A DNA stretch of 64,000 nucleotides. Origin: Ruminococcus sp. AF46-10NS (GTDB lineage: Bacteria > Bacillota > Clostridia > Lachnospirales > Lachnospiraceae). The stretch lies in contig NZ_QRNF01000001.1 of assembly GCF_003474435.1 (NCBI RefSeq), forward strand, positions 98,950 to 162,949. Direction: 5' to 3'. Both the position numbers and the translations under genes were made by a program. The notes under the pieces are model-generated. The model saw only the letters and a program-made list of their open reading frames with translations. It was not told the DNA's origin and did not search any database. Below, one piece after another: positions 54,694-63,951 of the stretch; positions within the stretch are counted from its first letter, which is position 1, and the number at the start of each line of letters is the position of its first letter.

Positions 54694-56031
54694 ATGCCGG
54701 AAAAACCATATAAGAAAAAACATATGACATCTTTTCAGCTGATTATTATGGGGTTTGCAGGAGTGATCCTTCTGGGAACCGTTCTGCTGATGCTTCCATT
54801 TTCTTCTGCGGAGAAAGTAATCACACCATTTCATGAGGCTCTTTTTACAGCCACTTCGGCGGTATGTGTTACAGGTCTTGTGTTAAAGGACACTGGAAGC
54901 TACTGGTCCCTGGCAGGCCAGACGATCATTCTTGCGCTCATACAAACAGGCGGGCTTGGAGTAGTGACTGTGGCTGCGTCTGTTTCCCTTCTCTCCGGAA
55001 AAAAAATATCTCTTATGCAAAGAAGAACCATGCAGGATGCAATTTCAGCCCCAAAAGTCGGAGGAATCGTCAGATTGACAAGGTTTATTTTAAAGGGAAC
55101 ATTTTTGATCGAAGCTGCAGGGGCGGTGTTGTTGCTGCCAGTCTTTATGGGAGATTATGGAAAAAAAGGAATCTGGATGTCAGTCTTTCATTCGATCTCT
55201 GCCTTCTGCAATGCCGGATTTGATATTTTGGGAACAGCCTCCGGTTCCTTTCCATCACTGACAGGGTATTCCGGAAATATACTTATAAACGTAGTGATCA
55301 TGCTGCTGATCATTACAGGTGGAATCGGTTTTCTCACCTGGGATGATATTTATACAAACAGACTGAACTTTAAACGTTACCGCATGCAAAGCAAGATCAT
55401 TCTTATGACTACTGCATGTCTGATCTTATTTCCGGCGGTGTTTTTCTTTGTCTGCGATCTGAAAGAATTGTCCATGGGAAAACGCCTGCTGGCAGCAGTA
55501 TTCCAGTCGGTAACTACAAGAACTGCCGGATTTAACACCATAAACATTTCAGAGATGAGTGAGGCATCAAAAGCGGTTATGATACTGTTAATGCTGATTG
55601 GCGGTTCGCCGGGTTCTACAGCAGGTGGAATGAAAACAACAACCTTTGCGGTGCTTATTTTAAATGCGATAGCGACATTTCGAAGCCAGGAAAATGCAGG
55701 GGCTTTTGGCCGGAGACTGGAATACCATGTGATAAAGAATGCAGCGACGATAGCCATGCTTTATTTTAGCTTGTTTTTTTGCGGCGGAATAGCGATCAGT
55801 GTGTACGAAGGCCTTCCGCTTTTAGATTGTCTGTACGAAGCTGCTTCAGCTGTTGGTACGGTAGGTCTGACTCTGGGAATCACACCGGAACTTCATGTTT
55901 TTTCACAAGTCGTGTTGATCATACTGATGTATCTGGGACGTGTAGGTGGCCTGACCCTGATCTATGCGGTATTTTCCGGAAGAAATAAGGGAAATGCAAA
56001 GCTTCCTCTGGAAAAAATCACGGTTGGATAA
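54694..56031 (+). CDS. Potassium uptake channel subunit, TrkH/KtrB family
   Basis: 445 residues with four pore repeats, recognised by their selectivity-filter Gly: SAVCVTGLVL, SAFCNAGFDI, VTTRTAGFNT and SAVGTVGLTLG. About ten membrane helices; the length fits KtrB rather than the longer TrkH. AAGGAG lies 12 bp upstream, rather far. The regulatory subunit follows after 20 bp. Confidence 0.93.
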   Translation: MPEKPYKKKHMTSFQLIIMGFAGVILLGTVLLMLPFSSAEKVITPFHEALFTATSAVCVTGLVLKDTGSYWSLAGQTIILALIQTGGLGVVTVAASVSLLSGKKISLMQRRTMQDAISAPKVGGIVRLTRFILKGTFLIEAAGAVLLLPVFMGDYGKKGIWMSVFHSISAFCNAGFDILGTASGSFPSLTGYSGNILINVVIMLLIITGGIGFLTWDDIYTNRLNFKRYRMQSKIILMTTACLILFPAVFFFVCDLKELSMGKRLLAAVFQSVTTRTAGFNTINISEMSEASKAVMILLMLIGGSPGSTAGGMKTTTFAVLILNAIATFRSQENAGAFGRRLEYHVIKNAATIAMLYFSLFFCGGIAISVYEGLPLLDCLYEAASAVGTVGLTLGITPELHVFSQVVLIILMYLGRVGGLTLIYAVFSGRNKGNAKLPLEKITVG

Positions 56032-56050
56032 GAAGGAGAAAAATAATATT

Positions 56051-56698
56051 ATGAAAAATGTATTGATTATTGGACTTGGAAGGTTTGGAATACATATTGC
56101 CATGCAGCTCAATCAGCTGGGACATGAAGTTATGGCAGTTGACTGGAAGGAAGAAAGAGTGGACAAAGTACTGTCATTTGTGACGAATGCTCAGATTGGT
56201 GACAGTACCAATGCTGAATTTTTACAGTCCCTTGGAATTGGAAACTACGACATTTGTTTTGTGACCATTGGAGATAGCTTTCAGAATTCTCTTGAAACAA
56301 CATCCCTTCTAAAAGAACTGGGTGCAAAATTGGTGATATCCAGAGCAGAACGTGATGTTCAGGAAAAATTTCTTTTACGCAATGGTGCCGATAAGGTGGT
56401 TTATCCGGAAAAGCAGGTGGCAAAATGGGCTTCCATCCGTTATACAGACGATCATATCCTGGACTATATGGAGGTAGATGCTTCTCATGCAATTTTTGAA
56501 GTGGAAGTACCGGAAGAATGGGTTGGAAAAACAGTGGGTGATCTGGATATCAGAAAACGTTACAGCATTAATATTCTGGCAGTAAAAAATGAAGAGGAAT
56601 TCAGTATTGCAATTTCTCCGGATACGTATTTTGCAGAGAATGATAAATTACTGGTATTGGGAGAATACAGAGCTCTTCAGAAATGCTTCCGCATATAG
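56051..56698 (+). CDS. Potassium uptake regulatory subunit, TrkA/KtrA family
   Basis: 215 residues: N-terminal RCK/TrkA_N Rossmann fold (LIIGLGRFGIHIAMQLNQLG, DSTNAEFLQSLGI) that binds nucleotide, and C-terminal TrkA_C domain (KTVGDLDIRKRYSINILAVK), which in homologues binds c-di-AMP. It gates the membrane subunit. ATG 56051 follows AAGGAG about 10 bp upstream. Confidence 0.93.
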   Translation: MKNVLIIGLGRFGIHIAMQLNQLGHEVMAVDWKEERVDKVLSFVTNAQIGDSTNAEFLQSLGIGNYDICFVTIGDSFQNSLETTSLLKELGAKLVISRAERDVQEKFLLRNGADKVVYPEKQVAKWASIRYTDDHILDYMEVDASHAIFEVEVPEEWVGKTVGDLDIRKRYSINILAVKNEEEFSIAISPDTYFAENDKLLVLGEYRALQKCFRI

Positions 56699-56779
56699 CA
56701 ATTGCCATGAAGAAAAATTTTGACCACAGAACTGCTGCGTGATATAATTCCAGTAAACAACAGCAGAAGGAGAATGATC

Positions 56780-58356
56780 TTGAAAATGGAGGATACAGTA
56801 AAAAACAGAACCTGTCCGAAACGGCCATTTGCATGGTATGTGGAAAAACCGTCTGCAAAAGATTACTTGCTGACGGTTTTTATATTTGCAGTATGCACTT
56901 TGATTGGCCTGCTGTTTCAGAAGCTGGATTTTACAGATACGAATATTGTAACGATATACATTCTGGGTGTGTTGATCACTTCCATCGTGACAGATGGTTA
57001 TCTTTGCAGTGTAGCAGGCTCCTTTTTAAGTGTATTCTTATTTTGTTTTTTCCTGATGGAGCCGAGGATGTCTTTTGAGACATATGCGGTGGGATATCCG
57101 ATAACATTTTTTATAATGCTTATTTCGTCCGTACTTACAGGAACACTTGCGGCAAAGCTGAAAATGCATGCAAAGCTGTCTTCACAGCTTGCCTTTCGCA
57201 CACAGATCCTGTTCGATACGGACCGTCTGCTGCAAAAGGCAAAAAGTGAGACGGAGATCCTCAGGGTTACCTGTACACAGCTGATACGCCTGTTAAACCG
57301 TAGTATTACGGCGTATGTTGTGGAAAATGGAGCTTTATCAGAAGGAAAGCTTTTTTCCGGGGAAAAAGAAAGCACAGAGGATTTTCTGACATCGGAAGAA
57401 CAACAGGCGGCCAGATGGACTTATGAAAACAGACAGCGAGCCGGTGCGTCCACGCAGAATTTTTCACAGGCAAAATGCTTATATCTGGCAATCCGAAGCG
57501 GGAATAATGTTTATGGCGTAATCGGGATCCCGATGCAAAAAGAAACACTGGACTCTTTTGAATACAGCATCCTGCTGTCTGTAATAAATGAATGTGCGCT
57601 TGCAATGGAGAATGTGCAAAATGCCATAGAAAAAGAGAAAAATGCGGTTTTGGCAAAAAATGAGCAGCTGCGTGGCGATCTTCTTCGGGCGATCTCTCAT
57701 GATCTACGTACTCCGCTTTGCTCCATTTCCGGAAATGCAGATATGCTTCTCAGTAACAGTGACCGTCTGGATGAAGCTACAAGGTATCAGATCTACACGG
57801 ACATTCATGATGATTCAGAGTGGCTGATCGGAGTTGTGGAAAATCTGCTTTCCATTACCAGGCTCAATGACGGAAGATTGAAGTTTAAATTTACAGATCA
57901 GCTTTTGGATGAGGTGATAGCAGAGTCACTTCGGCATATCAGCCGGAAGCATGATGAGCATAAGATCGTGACAGACTGTGAAGAACTTGTTCTTACACGT
58001 ATGGACGTACATCTTATTATACAGGTTCTGGTAAATTTGATTGATAATGCGATAAAATATACGCCGCCAGGCTCTGCCATCAGCATTCGGGGGCTCAAAA
58101 AAGCCGGGAAAGCACAGATAAGTGTGGAAGATAACGGCCCCGGGATCCGGAAGAAATGAAGCCGCATATTTTTGAGATGTTTTATACAGGGAAAACGACT
58201 GTTGCAGACAGCCAACGGAGTCTGGGGCTTGGTCTGGCACTTTGCCGCTCGATTATAGAAGCTCACGATGGAACCCTGGTTCTTTCGGATCATGCTCCGC
58301 ATGGATGTAATTTTACTTTTACGTTACCATTAAGCGAGGTGATATTAAATGAATAA
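56780..58356 (+). CDS. KdpD-like sensor histidine kinase lacking the KdpD domain, one-base frameshift in this sequence
   Basis: About 525 residues. DUF4118-like block of membrane helices (DYLLTVFIFAVCTLIGLLF, VTIYILGVLITSIV) and a GAF-like region, then HisKA LLRAISHDLRTPLCSISGN, NLIDNAIKYTPPG, DNGPGIPEE and GLGLALCRSIIEAH. The frame breaks near 58147, where ATCCGG stands for ATCCCGG. The N-terminal KdpD/USP sensor module of enteric KdpD is absent. TTG 56780 has AAGGAG 7 bp upstream; ATG 56774 and 56786 are alternatives. It follows the potassium uptake genes, so a role in sensing potassium or turgor is likely. Confidence 0.88.
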
Positions 58357-59080
58357 GACATTAATTCTGGTGGTTGAGGATGACAGACCCATACGGAACC
58401 TGATCGTTACCACATTAAAAACACATGACTATAAATATCTGACAGCAGAAAATGGAACTTCAGCCATTTTGGAGGCTTCATCCCATAATCCGGAGATCGT
58501 TCTTCTGGATCTGGGACTTCCTGATATAGATGGAGTAGAGGTGATAAAGAAAATCCGTACCTGGTCGAATATGCCTATTATAGTGATCAGTGCCAGAAGT
58601 GAGGATACGGACAAAATAGAGGCATTAGATGCAGGTGCAGATGATTATATCACAAAACCATTTTCAGTAGAGGAATTATTTGCGCGTATTCGTGTCACCC
58701 AAAGGAGGCTTGCCATAACGCAAGCAGGAAAACAGCAGGAAACCTCTGTTTTTGAAAATGGTGGATTAAAGATAGATTACACAGCTGGCTGCACATATAT
58801 GAAGGATAAAGAACTGCATCTGACGCCCATTGAGTATAAGCTGCTCTGCCTTTTATCCCGTAATGTTGGAAAAGTATTGACACACACATATATTACTCAG
58901 CAGATATGGGGACGCTGCTCGGAAAACGATGTTGCTTCTCTCAGGGTTTTTATGGCAACACTGCGGAAAAAGCTGGAGCCTGAAAAAAATGGTGTACAAT
59001 ATATCCAGACGCACATTGGAATCGGATATCGCATGCTCAGGATCGAGAAACCTGAGCAGGAAATGAACTCTTCTTTATGA
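58349..59080 (+). CDS. KdpE-like response regulator
   Basis: 243 residues: receiver with Asp54 in IVLLDLGLPD and ITKPFSVEELFARIR; winged-helix domain HLTPIEYKLLCLLSRNVGKV and SLRVFMATLRKKLEPE, ending GIGYRMLR, close to KdpE. Overlaps the kinase gene by 8 bp. It probably controls trkH/trkA or a kdp operon elsewhere. Confidence 0.93.
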   Translation: MNKTLILVVEDDRPIRNLIVTTLKTHDYKYLTAENGTSAILEASSHNPEIVLLDLGLPDIDGVEVIKKIRTWSNMPIIVISARSEDTDKIEALDAGADDYITKPFSVEELFARIRVTQRRLAITQAGKQQETSVFENGGLKIDYTAGCTYMKDKELHLTPIEYKLLCLLSRNVGKVLTHTYITQQIWGRCSENDVASLRVFMATLRKKLEPEKNGVQYIQTHIGIGYRMLRIEKPEQEMNSSL

Positions 59081-59306
59081 AGTCGGAGAAGAGATATGGA
59101 AAAATTCTACAATCTCACCATCAGTAATAACGGAAGTTTTTTTACGCAGCGCATAGGATCATTTTGGCTTTTGTGCCATCCATCTATAAACAATCCCATA
59201 GTTACGATTGGATTAGGACGGCTTTCTTTGCGGAAGAAACGATAAATATATACATCAGGTGTTTGGTGTATTTGAAAGATTATTTTCATTTTAACACACA
59301 AAAATA
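59081..59306. other. Non-coding stretch before the c-di-GMP riboswitch
   Basis: No plus-strand gene. A minus-strand frame across 59107-59379 gives a 90-residue peptide without ribosome site or recognised domain, and it runs through the riboswitch; I treat it as chance or an old fragment. Confidence 0.4.
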
Positions 59307-59336
59307 TAGACGTAGGAAAATGCGAAGTGTTATAAT
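59307..59336 (+). promoter_or_regulatory. Promoter of the riboswitch-controlled sensor operon
   Basis: TAGACG 59307-59312, 18-bp spacer, TATAAT 59331-59336. The start of transcription (about 59343) coincides with the 5' edge of the aptamer. Confidence 0.6.
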
Positions 59337-59344
59337 GAAAAAAA

Positions 59345-59414
59345 TATTTGGGCAAAGCAGACGAAAGTCTGTGACGCAAAGCTAGAGGGCCTGTAAAGTG
59401 GTAGCCAGTTGTAA
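59345..59414 (+). ncRNA. Cyclic di-GMP-I riboswitch (GEMM-I)
   Basis: Conserved core seen in order: GGGCAAAGC, hairpin CAGACGAAAGTCTG with the GAAA tetraloop, GACGCAAAGC, GGGCCTGTAAAG and GGTAGCC. This matches GEMM-I aptamers, which bind c-di-GMP. A terminator follows at 59425, so the switch acts on transcription. It precedes a solute-binding lipoprotein and a hybrid sensor kinase. Confidence 0.92.
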
Positions 59415-59424
59415 GAGATGATGT

Positions 59425-59454
59425 ACACTGTCTATTTTGGATAGTGTTTTTTTA
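59425..59454 (+). terminator. Expression-platform terminator of the c-di-GMP riboswitch
   Basis: ACACTGTC pairs with GATAGTGT (one G-T pair) around TATTTTG and ends TTTTTTT, 21 bp before the next start codon. Confidence 0.85.
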
Positions 59455-59474
59455 TTTCTACAGAAAGAGGGAAA

Positions 59475-60290
59475 ATGAAAAGAAAAAGAGTGATTGCAGT
59501 TATTCTGCTTGTAGGAATTATAGCAACCACCCTGGTGGGATGCAAAAATGCAAAGGTCAGTAAAAAAGAAACGGAGAAACCTGTCATCACACTTGGAAGT
59601 GACAGTTATCCACCATACAATTACCTGAATGAAGATGGAATCCCCACAGGAATCGATGTAGAACTTGCTACAGAAGCTTTCAAAAGAATGGGATATCAGG
59701 TGGATGTAGTCCAGATCAACTGGGAGGAGAAAAAAGAACTGGTGGAGAGCGGGGAGATTGACTGTATCATGGGCTGCTTTTCCATGGAAGGGCGTCTTGA
59801 TGATTACCGCTGGGCCGGACCGTACATAGCAAGCCGTCAGGTGGTTGCTGTAAATGAGAGCAGTGATATCTATAAACTGAGCGACCTGAAGGGAAAGAAC
59901 CTGGCCGTCCAGTCCACAACCAAACCGGAAGGCATCTTTCTGAACCGGACTGATGAGAGAATTCCCAAACTGGAAAATCTGATCAGTCTTGGACACAGGG
60001 AACTGATCTATACGTTTCTGGGAAAAGGATATGTGGATGCAGTTGCCGCACATGAGGAATCTATCGTCCAGTATATGAAGGATTATGATGCGAGTTTCCG
60101 TATCCTGGAAGAACCTCTGATGCTCACCGGAATAGGGGTTGCTTTTGCAAAAAATGATAACAGAGGAATCTGTGAGCAGATGGAAAAGACATTGGAAGAA
60201 ATGCGTCAGGATGGCACGACTCTGGAAATTGTTGGAAAATATCTGGATGATCCGGAAAAGTATCTGGAGGTGGATGATCTTGGATATTAA
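59475..60290 (+). CDS. Solute-binding lipoprotein, amino-acid-type (SBP_bac_3), sensor partner
   Basis: 271 residues. Lipoprotein signal VIAVILLVGIIATTLVGC with lipobox Cys near residue 23. The mature domain begins VITLGSDSYPPYNYLNEDG, with TGIDVELATEAFKRMGYQ and GEIDCIMGCFSMEGRLDDYR. No permease or ATPase follows. Instead a hybrid kinase overlaps its 3' end, so it likely presents ligand to the kinase rather than to a transporter. AGAGGG precedes the ATG. Expression depends on the c-di-GMP riboswitch. Confidence 0.88.
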   Translation: MKRKRVIAVILLVGIIATTLVGCKNAKVSKKETEKPVITLGSDSYPPYNYLNEDGIPTGIDVELATEAFKRMGYQVDVVQINWEEKKELVESGEIDCIMGCFSMEGRLDDYRWAGPYIASRQVVAVNESSDIYKLSDLKGKNLAVQSTTKPEGIFLNRTDERIPKLENLISLGHRELIYTFLGKGYVDAVAAHEESIVQYMKDYDASFRILEEPLMLTGIGVAFAKNDNRGICEQMEKTLEEMRQDGTTLEIVGKYLDDPEKYLEVDDLGY

Positions 60291-62479
60291 GAGAAGGGCA
60301 AAAGAGAAAAGGATTAAAATATTTGGCGTTTTGCTTGGAATCTGCGTGACCGTAGCCTCCATGTTTTGCTTTTTTTTTTATTGAGAAAGCGGAAGCAGAG
60401 AAAAGAATGGTGGAGATTGTAAATTATGTGAAAGTGCAGTGTTCAACCTACACCCATTACAATGAATCTTCGGAATCCAAAAGTCTCCTCCGTGCTATTG
60501 AAAGTGCCAGACAGATGAGCACGAATATTGAAATGGAAACAGAAAATGGCGGTCAGCTAAGACATAAGTTTCTGAAAGAAAATCTGCAGACCCTCTGGGT
60601 GGACGGTATCCTTGTAATGGATAAAGATGGAAAGACGGACTGTGAATACAGCATGGATGAGTCCCTGACCGATGAGATTACGAAGTATCTTCAAAAAGAT
60701 ATAATCATGGATTTTGCCGGATATGAAGAAAGGAGCTATTCGGAACGGATCAACAGAGAAGATGGATCACGTATCGATATTGCTGCCTGTGCCAGAAAAG
60801 ATGCACCAGGTATCGTAGCAATCTACTATTATACACCTCCTGAATTTATCCGAAATTATACTTTGACGATACAAAACCTCTTAAGTGGGTATAGTACCCG
60901 GAAAGATGGAACGATTATTGTTGCAGACAAGGGAACAGTCATTGCCAGTAATGATGAGAGCCTGTTGGGTCAGAATACAGCCGACAACGAAGTTGTCCAG
61001 GCAATGAAAAACCATACAGACAGTCAGCACATTTTTCATTTAAAGAATGAAGGAACCGGATGTTATGGAATCATGCTGAAGCAGAGGGATTACTATATTT
61101 ATGCGTATCTTCCGGATACGGAAGTATTCCATAATCTTCCATTAAGTGTGACAGGTGTTATTTTTCTTTATTTCCTGATATTCAGTATATTCCTGTTCTG
61201 GGGATACAGAACCAACCAGGCACATCAGAAACAGGAACTGGAAAAAGAGGAAAAATATAAAGCAGAACTTCTGATAGCAGCAAAAAAGGCAGATGCAGCC
61301 AATCGGGCAAAGACGGAATTTCTCCAAAGGATGAGTCATGATATCCGTACACCAATCAATGGAATCTGCGGCATGGTTGATATTGCTGACCATTATGCCG
61401 ACGATGTGGAGAAGCAGTCAGAATACAGGGAAAAAGTCAAATCGGCTTCTCATTTGTTGCTGGAAATGCTAAACGATGTTTTGGATATGAGTAAACTGGA
61501 GTCTGGAGAAGTGATGCTGGAAGAAATTCCCTTAAAGCTGAGCAGCATTTTTGAGGAAGTATTTGTTGTGATCGGGCAGATGGCAGCAGAACAGAATATC
61601 CGTATCATGTGGGAAGAAAAAGAAATCATACACTGGAATTTTATTGGAAGTCCGATTCATGTGAAACGTATTCTGATGAACATCCTGTCAAATGCAGTGA
61701 AATATAACAAAGAAAATGGAGATATCTATATCAGCTGCAGGGAAATTGTGTCGGATCAGCCAGAAATGACGACGATAGAATTTACCTGCCGGGATACCGG
61801 AATCGGGATGACAGAAGCATTCCAGAAACAGATTTTTGAACCATTTGCACAGGAACATACAGGAAGCCGCACAAGATTTGCAGGAACAGGCCTGGGAATG
61901 CCGATCACAAAGAAGCTGGTCGAGAAAATGGGTGGAACTATTGCCTTTGAAAGTGAAGAAAGGGCAGGGACTACATTTGTGATCAGGATTCCATTTAAAA
62001 TAGATCTGGATGCGGATAAACGTGAAGAACAGAAAGATATATCAGAAAAATCCATAAAGGGACTGCATGTTCTTCTGGCAGAAGACAATGAGCTGAATAT
62101 GGAAATTGCAGAATTTATGCTCCGGAATGAAGGCGTTGCCGTGACCAAAGCATGGAATGGACAGGAGGCAGTTGACATATTCAGAAAAAGCAGATCTGGT
62201 GAATTCGATGTTATTCTTATGGATATTATGATGCCTGTTATGAATGGATATGAAGCAGCAAAGATGATCCGCTCTCTGGACAGAGAGGATGCAAAAGTGA
62301 TACCGATCATTGCCATGACAGCAAATGCGTTCACGGAGGACAGACTGAGAGCAAAAGAAGCAGGAATGGATGAGCATATTGCCAAGCCTGTTGATGGGAA
62401 ATTATTAGTAAAAGTGATCAATGAGTTAGTAAAACACAAACAGAGGAGAAGGTGTAATAAAAAAGAAAAAATGGAATAA
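60274..62479 (+). CDS. Hybrid sensor histidine kinase with extracellular sensor and receiver, one-base homopolymer insertion
   Basis: About 735 residues. First helix (IKIFGVLLGICVTVASMFCF) ends at a run of ten T (60370-60379). With nine, the frame continues IEKAEAEKRMVEIVNYVKVQ. A Cache-like extracellular domain (about 60400-61130), a second helix (VTGVIFLYFLIFSIFLFWGY), HisKA LQRMSHDIRTPINGICGM, ATPase NILSNAVKYN, GTGLGMPITKKLV, and a C-terminal receiver (LLAEDNELNMEI, ILMDIMMPVMNG, HIAKPVDG) follow. GGAGG is just upstream of ATG 60274, inside the lipoprotein gene. The part from 60407 could also start internally. Confidence 0.87.
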
Positions 62480-63350
62480 GATCCTTGCTGTACTTTTGGC
62501 GATGGTGATAGCCATATCACTTTTGTCAGGCTGCGGCGGGAAAAGTGCAGAAAAAGAAGATGCAGAAACTATCACCGTGTATTTATGGACCACAAATCTG
62601 TATGAAAAATATGCATCATACATCCAGGAACAGCTCCCGGATATCAATATTGAATTTGTAGTAGGCAATAATGATCTGGATTTTTATCGTTTTCTGAATC
62701 AAAACGGCGGATTACCGGATATTATAACCTGCTGAAGGTTTTCCCTCCATGATGCAAGCCCCCTGAAGGACAGTCTGATGGATCTTTCCACAACCAATGC
62801 TGCAGGTGCTGTCTATGATACATACCTTAACAGTTTCAAAAATCAGGATGGCAGCGTAAACTGATTTGTACAGAAGATCTTTTCTCCCTTTGAGAGAGAG
62901 CGGACTTCCACTGTAAGCAGGACTCAGGGTACAGGACTTGGCATGGCTATTACCAAGAATATCGTGGATATGATGGGCGGAACCATCGAGGTTCAGACAG
63001 AACAGGGCAAAGGTACTGAATTTATTATCCGTCTGTCATTACGGATTCAGACTGAACATCATCGTATAGAGAAGATCGCAGAGCTGGAAGGCCTTAAGGC
63101 ATTAGTTGTAGATGACGATTTCAATACCTGTGACAGTGTAACAAAGATGCTTGTAAAGGTTGGGATGCGTTCGGAATGGACACTTTCCGGCAGGGAGTCT
63201 GTTCTCCGTGCACGCCAGTCTGTGGAAATGGCAAATGCCTTTGAGGAAGACAGAAGGAAAGCACTGGAATGCGGTATGGATGGCTTCTTATCCAAGCCAA
63301 TTGTTATAGATGAACTGATTTCTGCTTTACAAGATAATCTGTATGAATAA
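62457..63350 (+). pseudogene. Fossil of a solute-binding/histidine-kinase/receiver fusion
   Basis: The remnant reads: a lipoprotein signal (LAVLLAMVIAISLLSGC), the first 65 residues of a sugar-type solute-binding domain (TITVYLWTTNLYEKYASYIQ), a stop at 62733, and further solute-binding residues (LMDLSTTNAAGAVYDTYLNS). It then jumps at about 62860 to the end of a kinase ATPase domain (FSPFERERTSTVSRTQGTGL, GMAITKNIVDMMGG). A receiver start (ALVVDDDFNTCDSVTKMLV) is joined directly to its end (ANAFEEDRRKALECGMDGFL). Most of the kinase and the phosphoacceptor Asp are gone. At least two large deletions are needed. The first codon is unclear (ATA or GTA after AGGAGAAGG). Confidence 0.7.
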
Positions 63351-63363
63351 AAGCTAACATCCG

Positions 63364-63486
63364 GATGATCAGCAAATTGTAGAGGAATCCGTGAGAAGCC
63401 TTAATATAGAGCATCCCCATGAACATATTGCAAAACCAATTGATATAAAAATATATTTGTTGTCTTTGATCAGGTATTTGGTGTAG
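63364..63486 (+). pseudogene. Receiver-domain C-terminal fragment
   Basis: A short in-frame stretch ends EHIAKPIDIKIYLLSLIRYL, the C-terminal end of a response-regulator receiver, like KPVDGKLLVKVINEL of the kinase upstream. It is preceded by unrelated codons and no start. Probably another fossil of the same sensor group. Confidence 0.5.
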
Positions 63487-63642
63487 TACTGTAATGCGTG
63501 ATTTTTTGCGGCAAAATAATTGAAAAGTACAACAGAAGCTGTTTTAAAGATATTAATAAAATGGTGTGGGGGTATTGAGCATTAATGAATGTAAAAATAA
63601 AGTCTGCAAGCAAGCGACTGTAGCCTGAAGGGTGGGAGAAAG
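63487..63642. other. Leader of the last sensor gene
   Basis: No ORF. It contains CTGCAAGCAAGCGACTGTAG (63603-63622), which can form a 5-bp stem, then CCTGAAGGGTGGGAG before the start codon. It is not a convincing GEMM or other riboswitch that I recognise. Confidence 0.3.
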
Positions 63643-63951
63643 ATGAAGAAGTGCAAATTAATACAGGATATAACAAATTTCAGATTTTGTTATTTTATAT
63701 TTTGCACAATCATATGTTTGGTTGTTTTTCCTGTTTCCACATCTGCCCAAGAAAATTCTGATCATGTTATCCGGGTAGGATCTTTTGAGGAAACTTATAA
63801 TGTAGTCAATGAAAAGGGTGAAAGAAGCGGCTATGGTTATGAGTATCTTCAAGATATTGCAGGTTATGCAGGATGGACATATAAATACATAACTAAGACT
63901 TCCCATACCCAAAATGGGATTCGTACCTTGAAAATTCAATATTTCAGCTAA
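63643..63951 (+). pseudogene. N-terminal part of a solute-binding-type sensor, truncated
   Basis: 102 codons. A signal peptide/membrane segment (FCYFIFCTIICLVVFPVSTS, then AQENSD) leads to the start of an SBP_bac_3-like domain (VIRVGSFEETYNVVNEKGER, YGYEYLQDIAGYAGWTYKYI). After about residue 85 the sequence stops matching the family and ends at TAA 63949. It looks like the 5' end of another hybrid sensor, either truncated or frameshifted. The window ends 49 bp later, so the continuation cannot be judged. Confidence 0.55.

Noticed and set aside
59107..59379. Minus-strand 90-codon ORF before the riboswitch
   Set aside because: No ribosome site, no domain recognised, and it reads antisense through a well-supported riboswitch.
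63590..63630. Second GEMM (c-di-GMP) riboswitch
   Set aside because: Lacks the GACGCAAAGC and GGTAGC core; only loosely similar.
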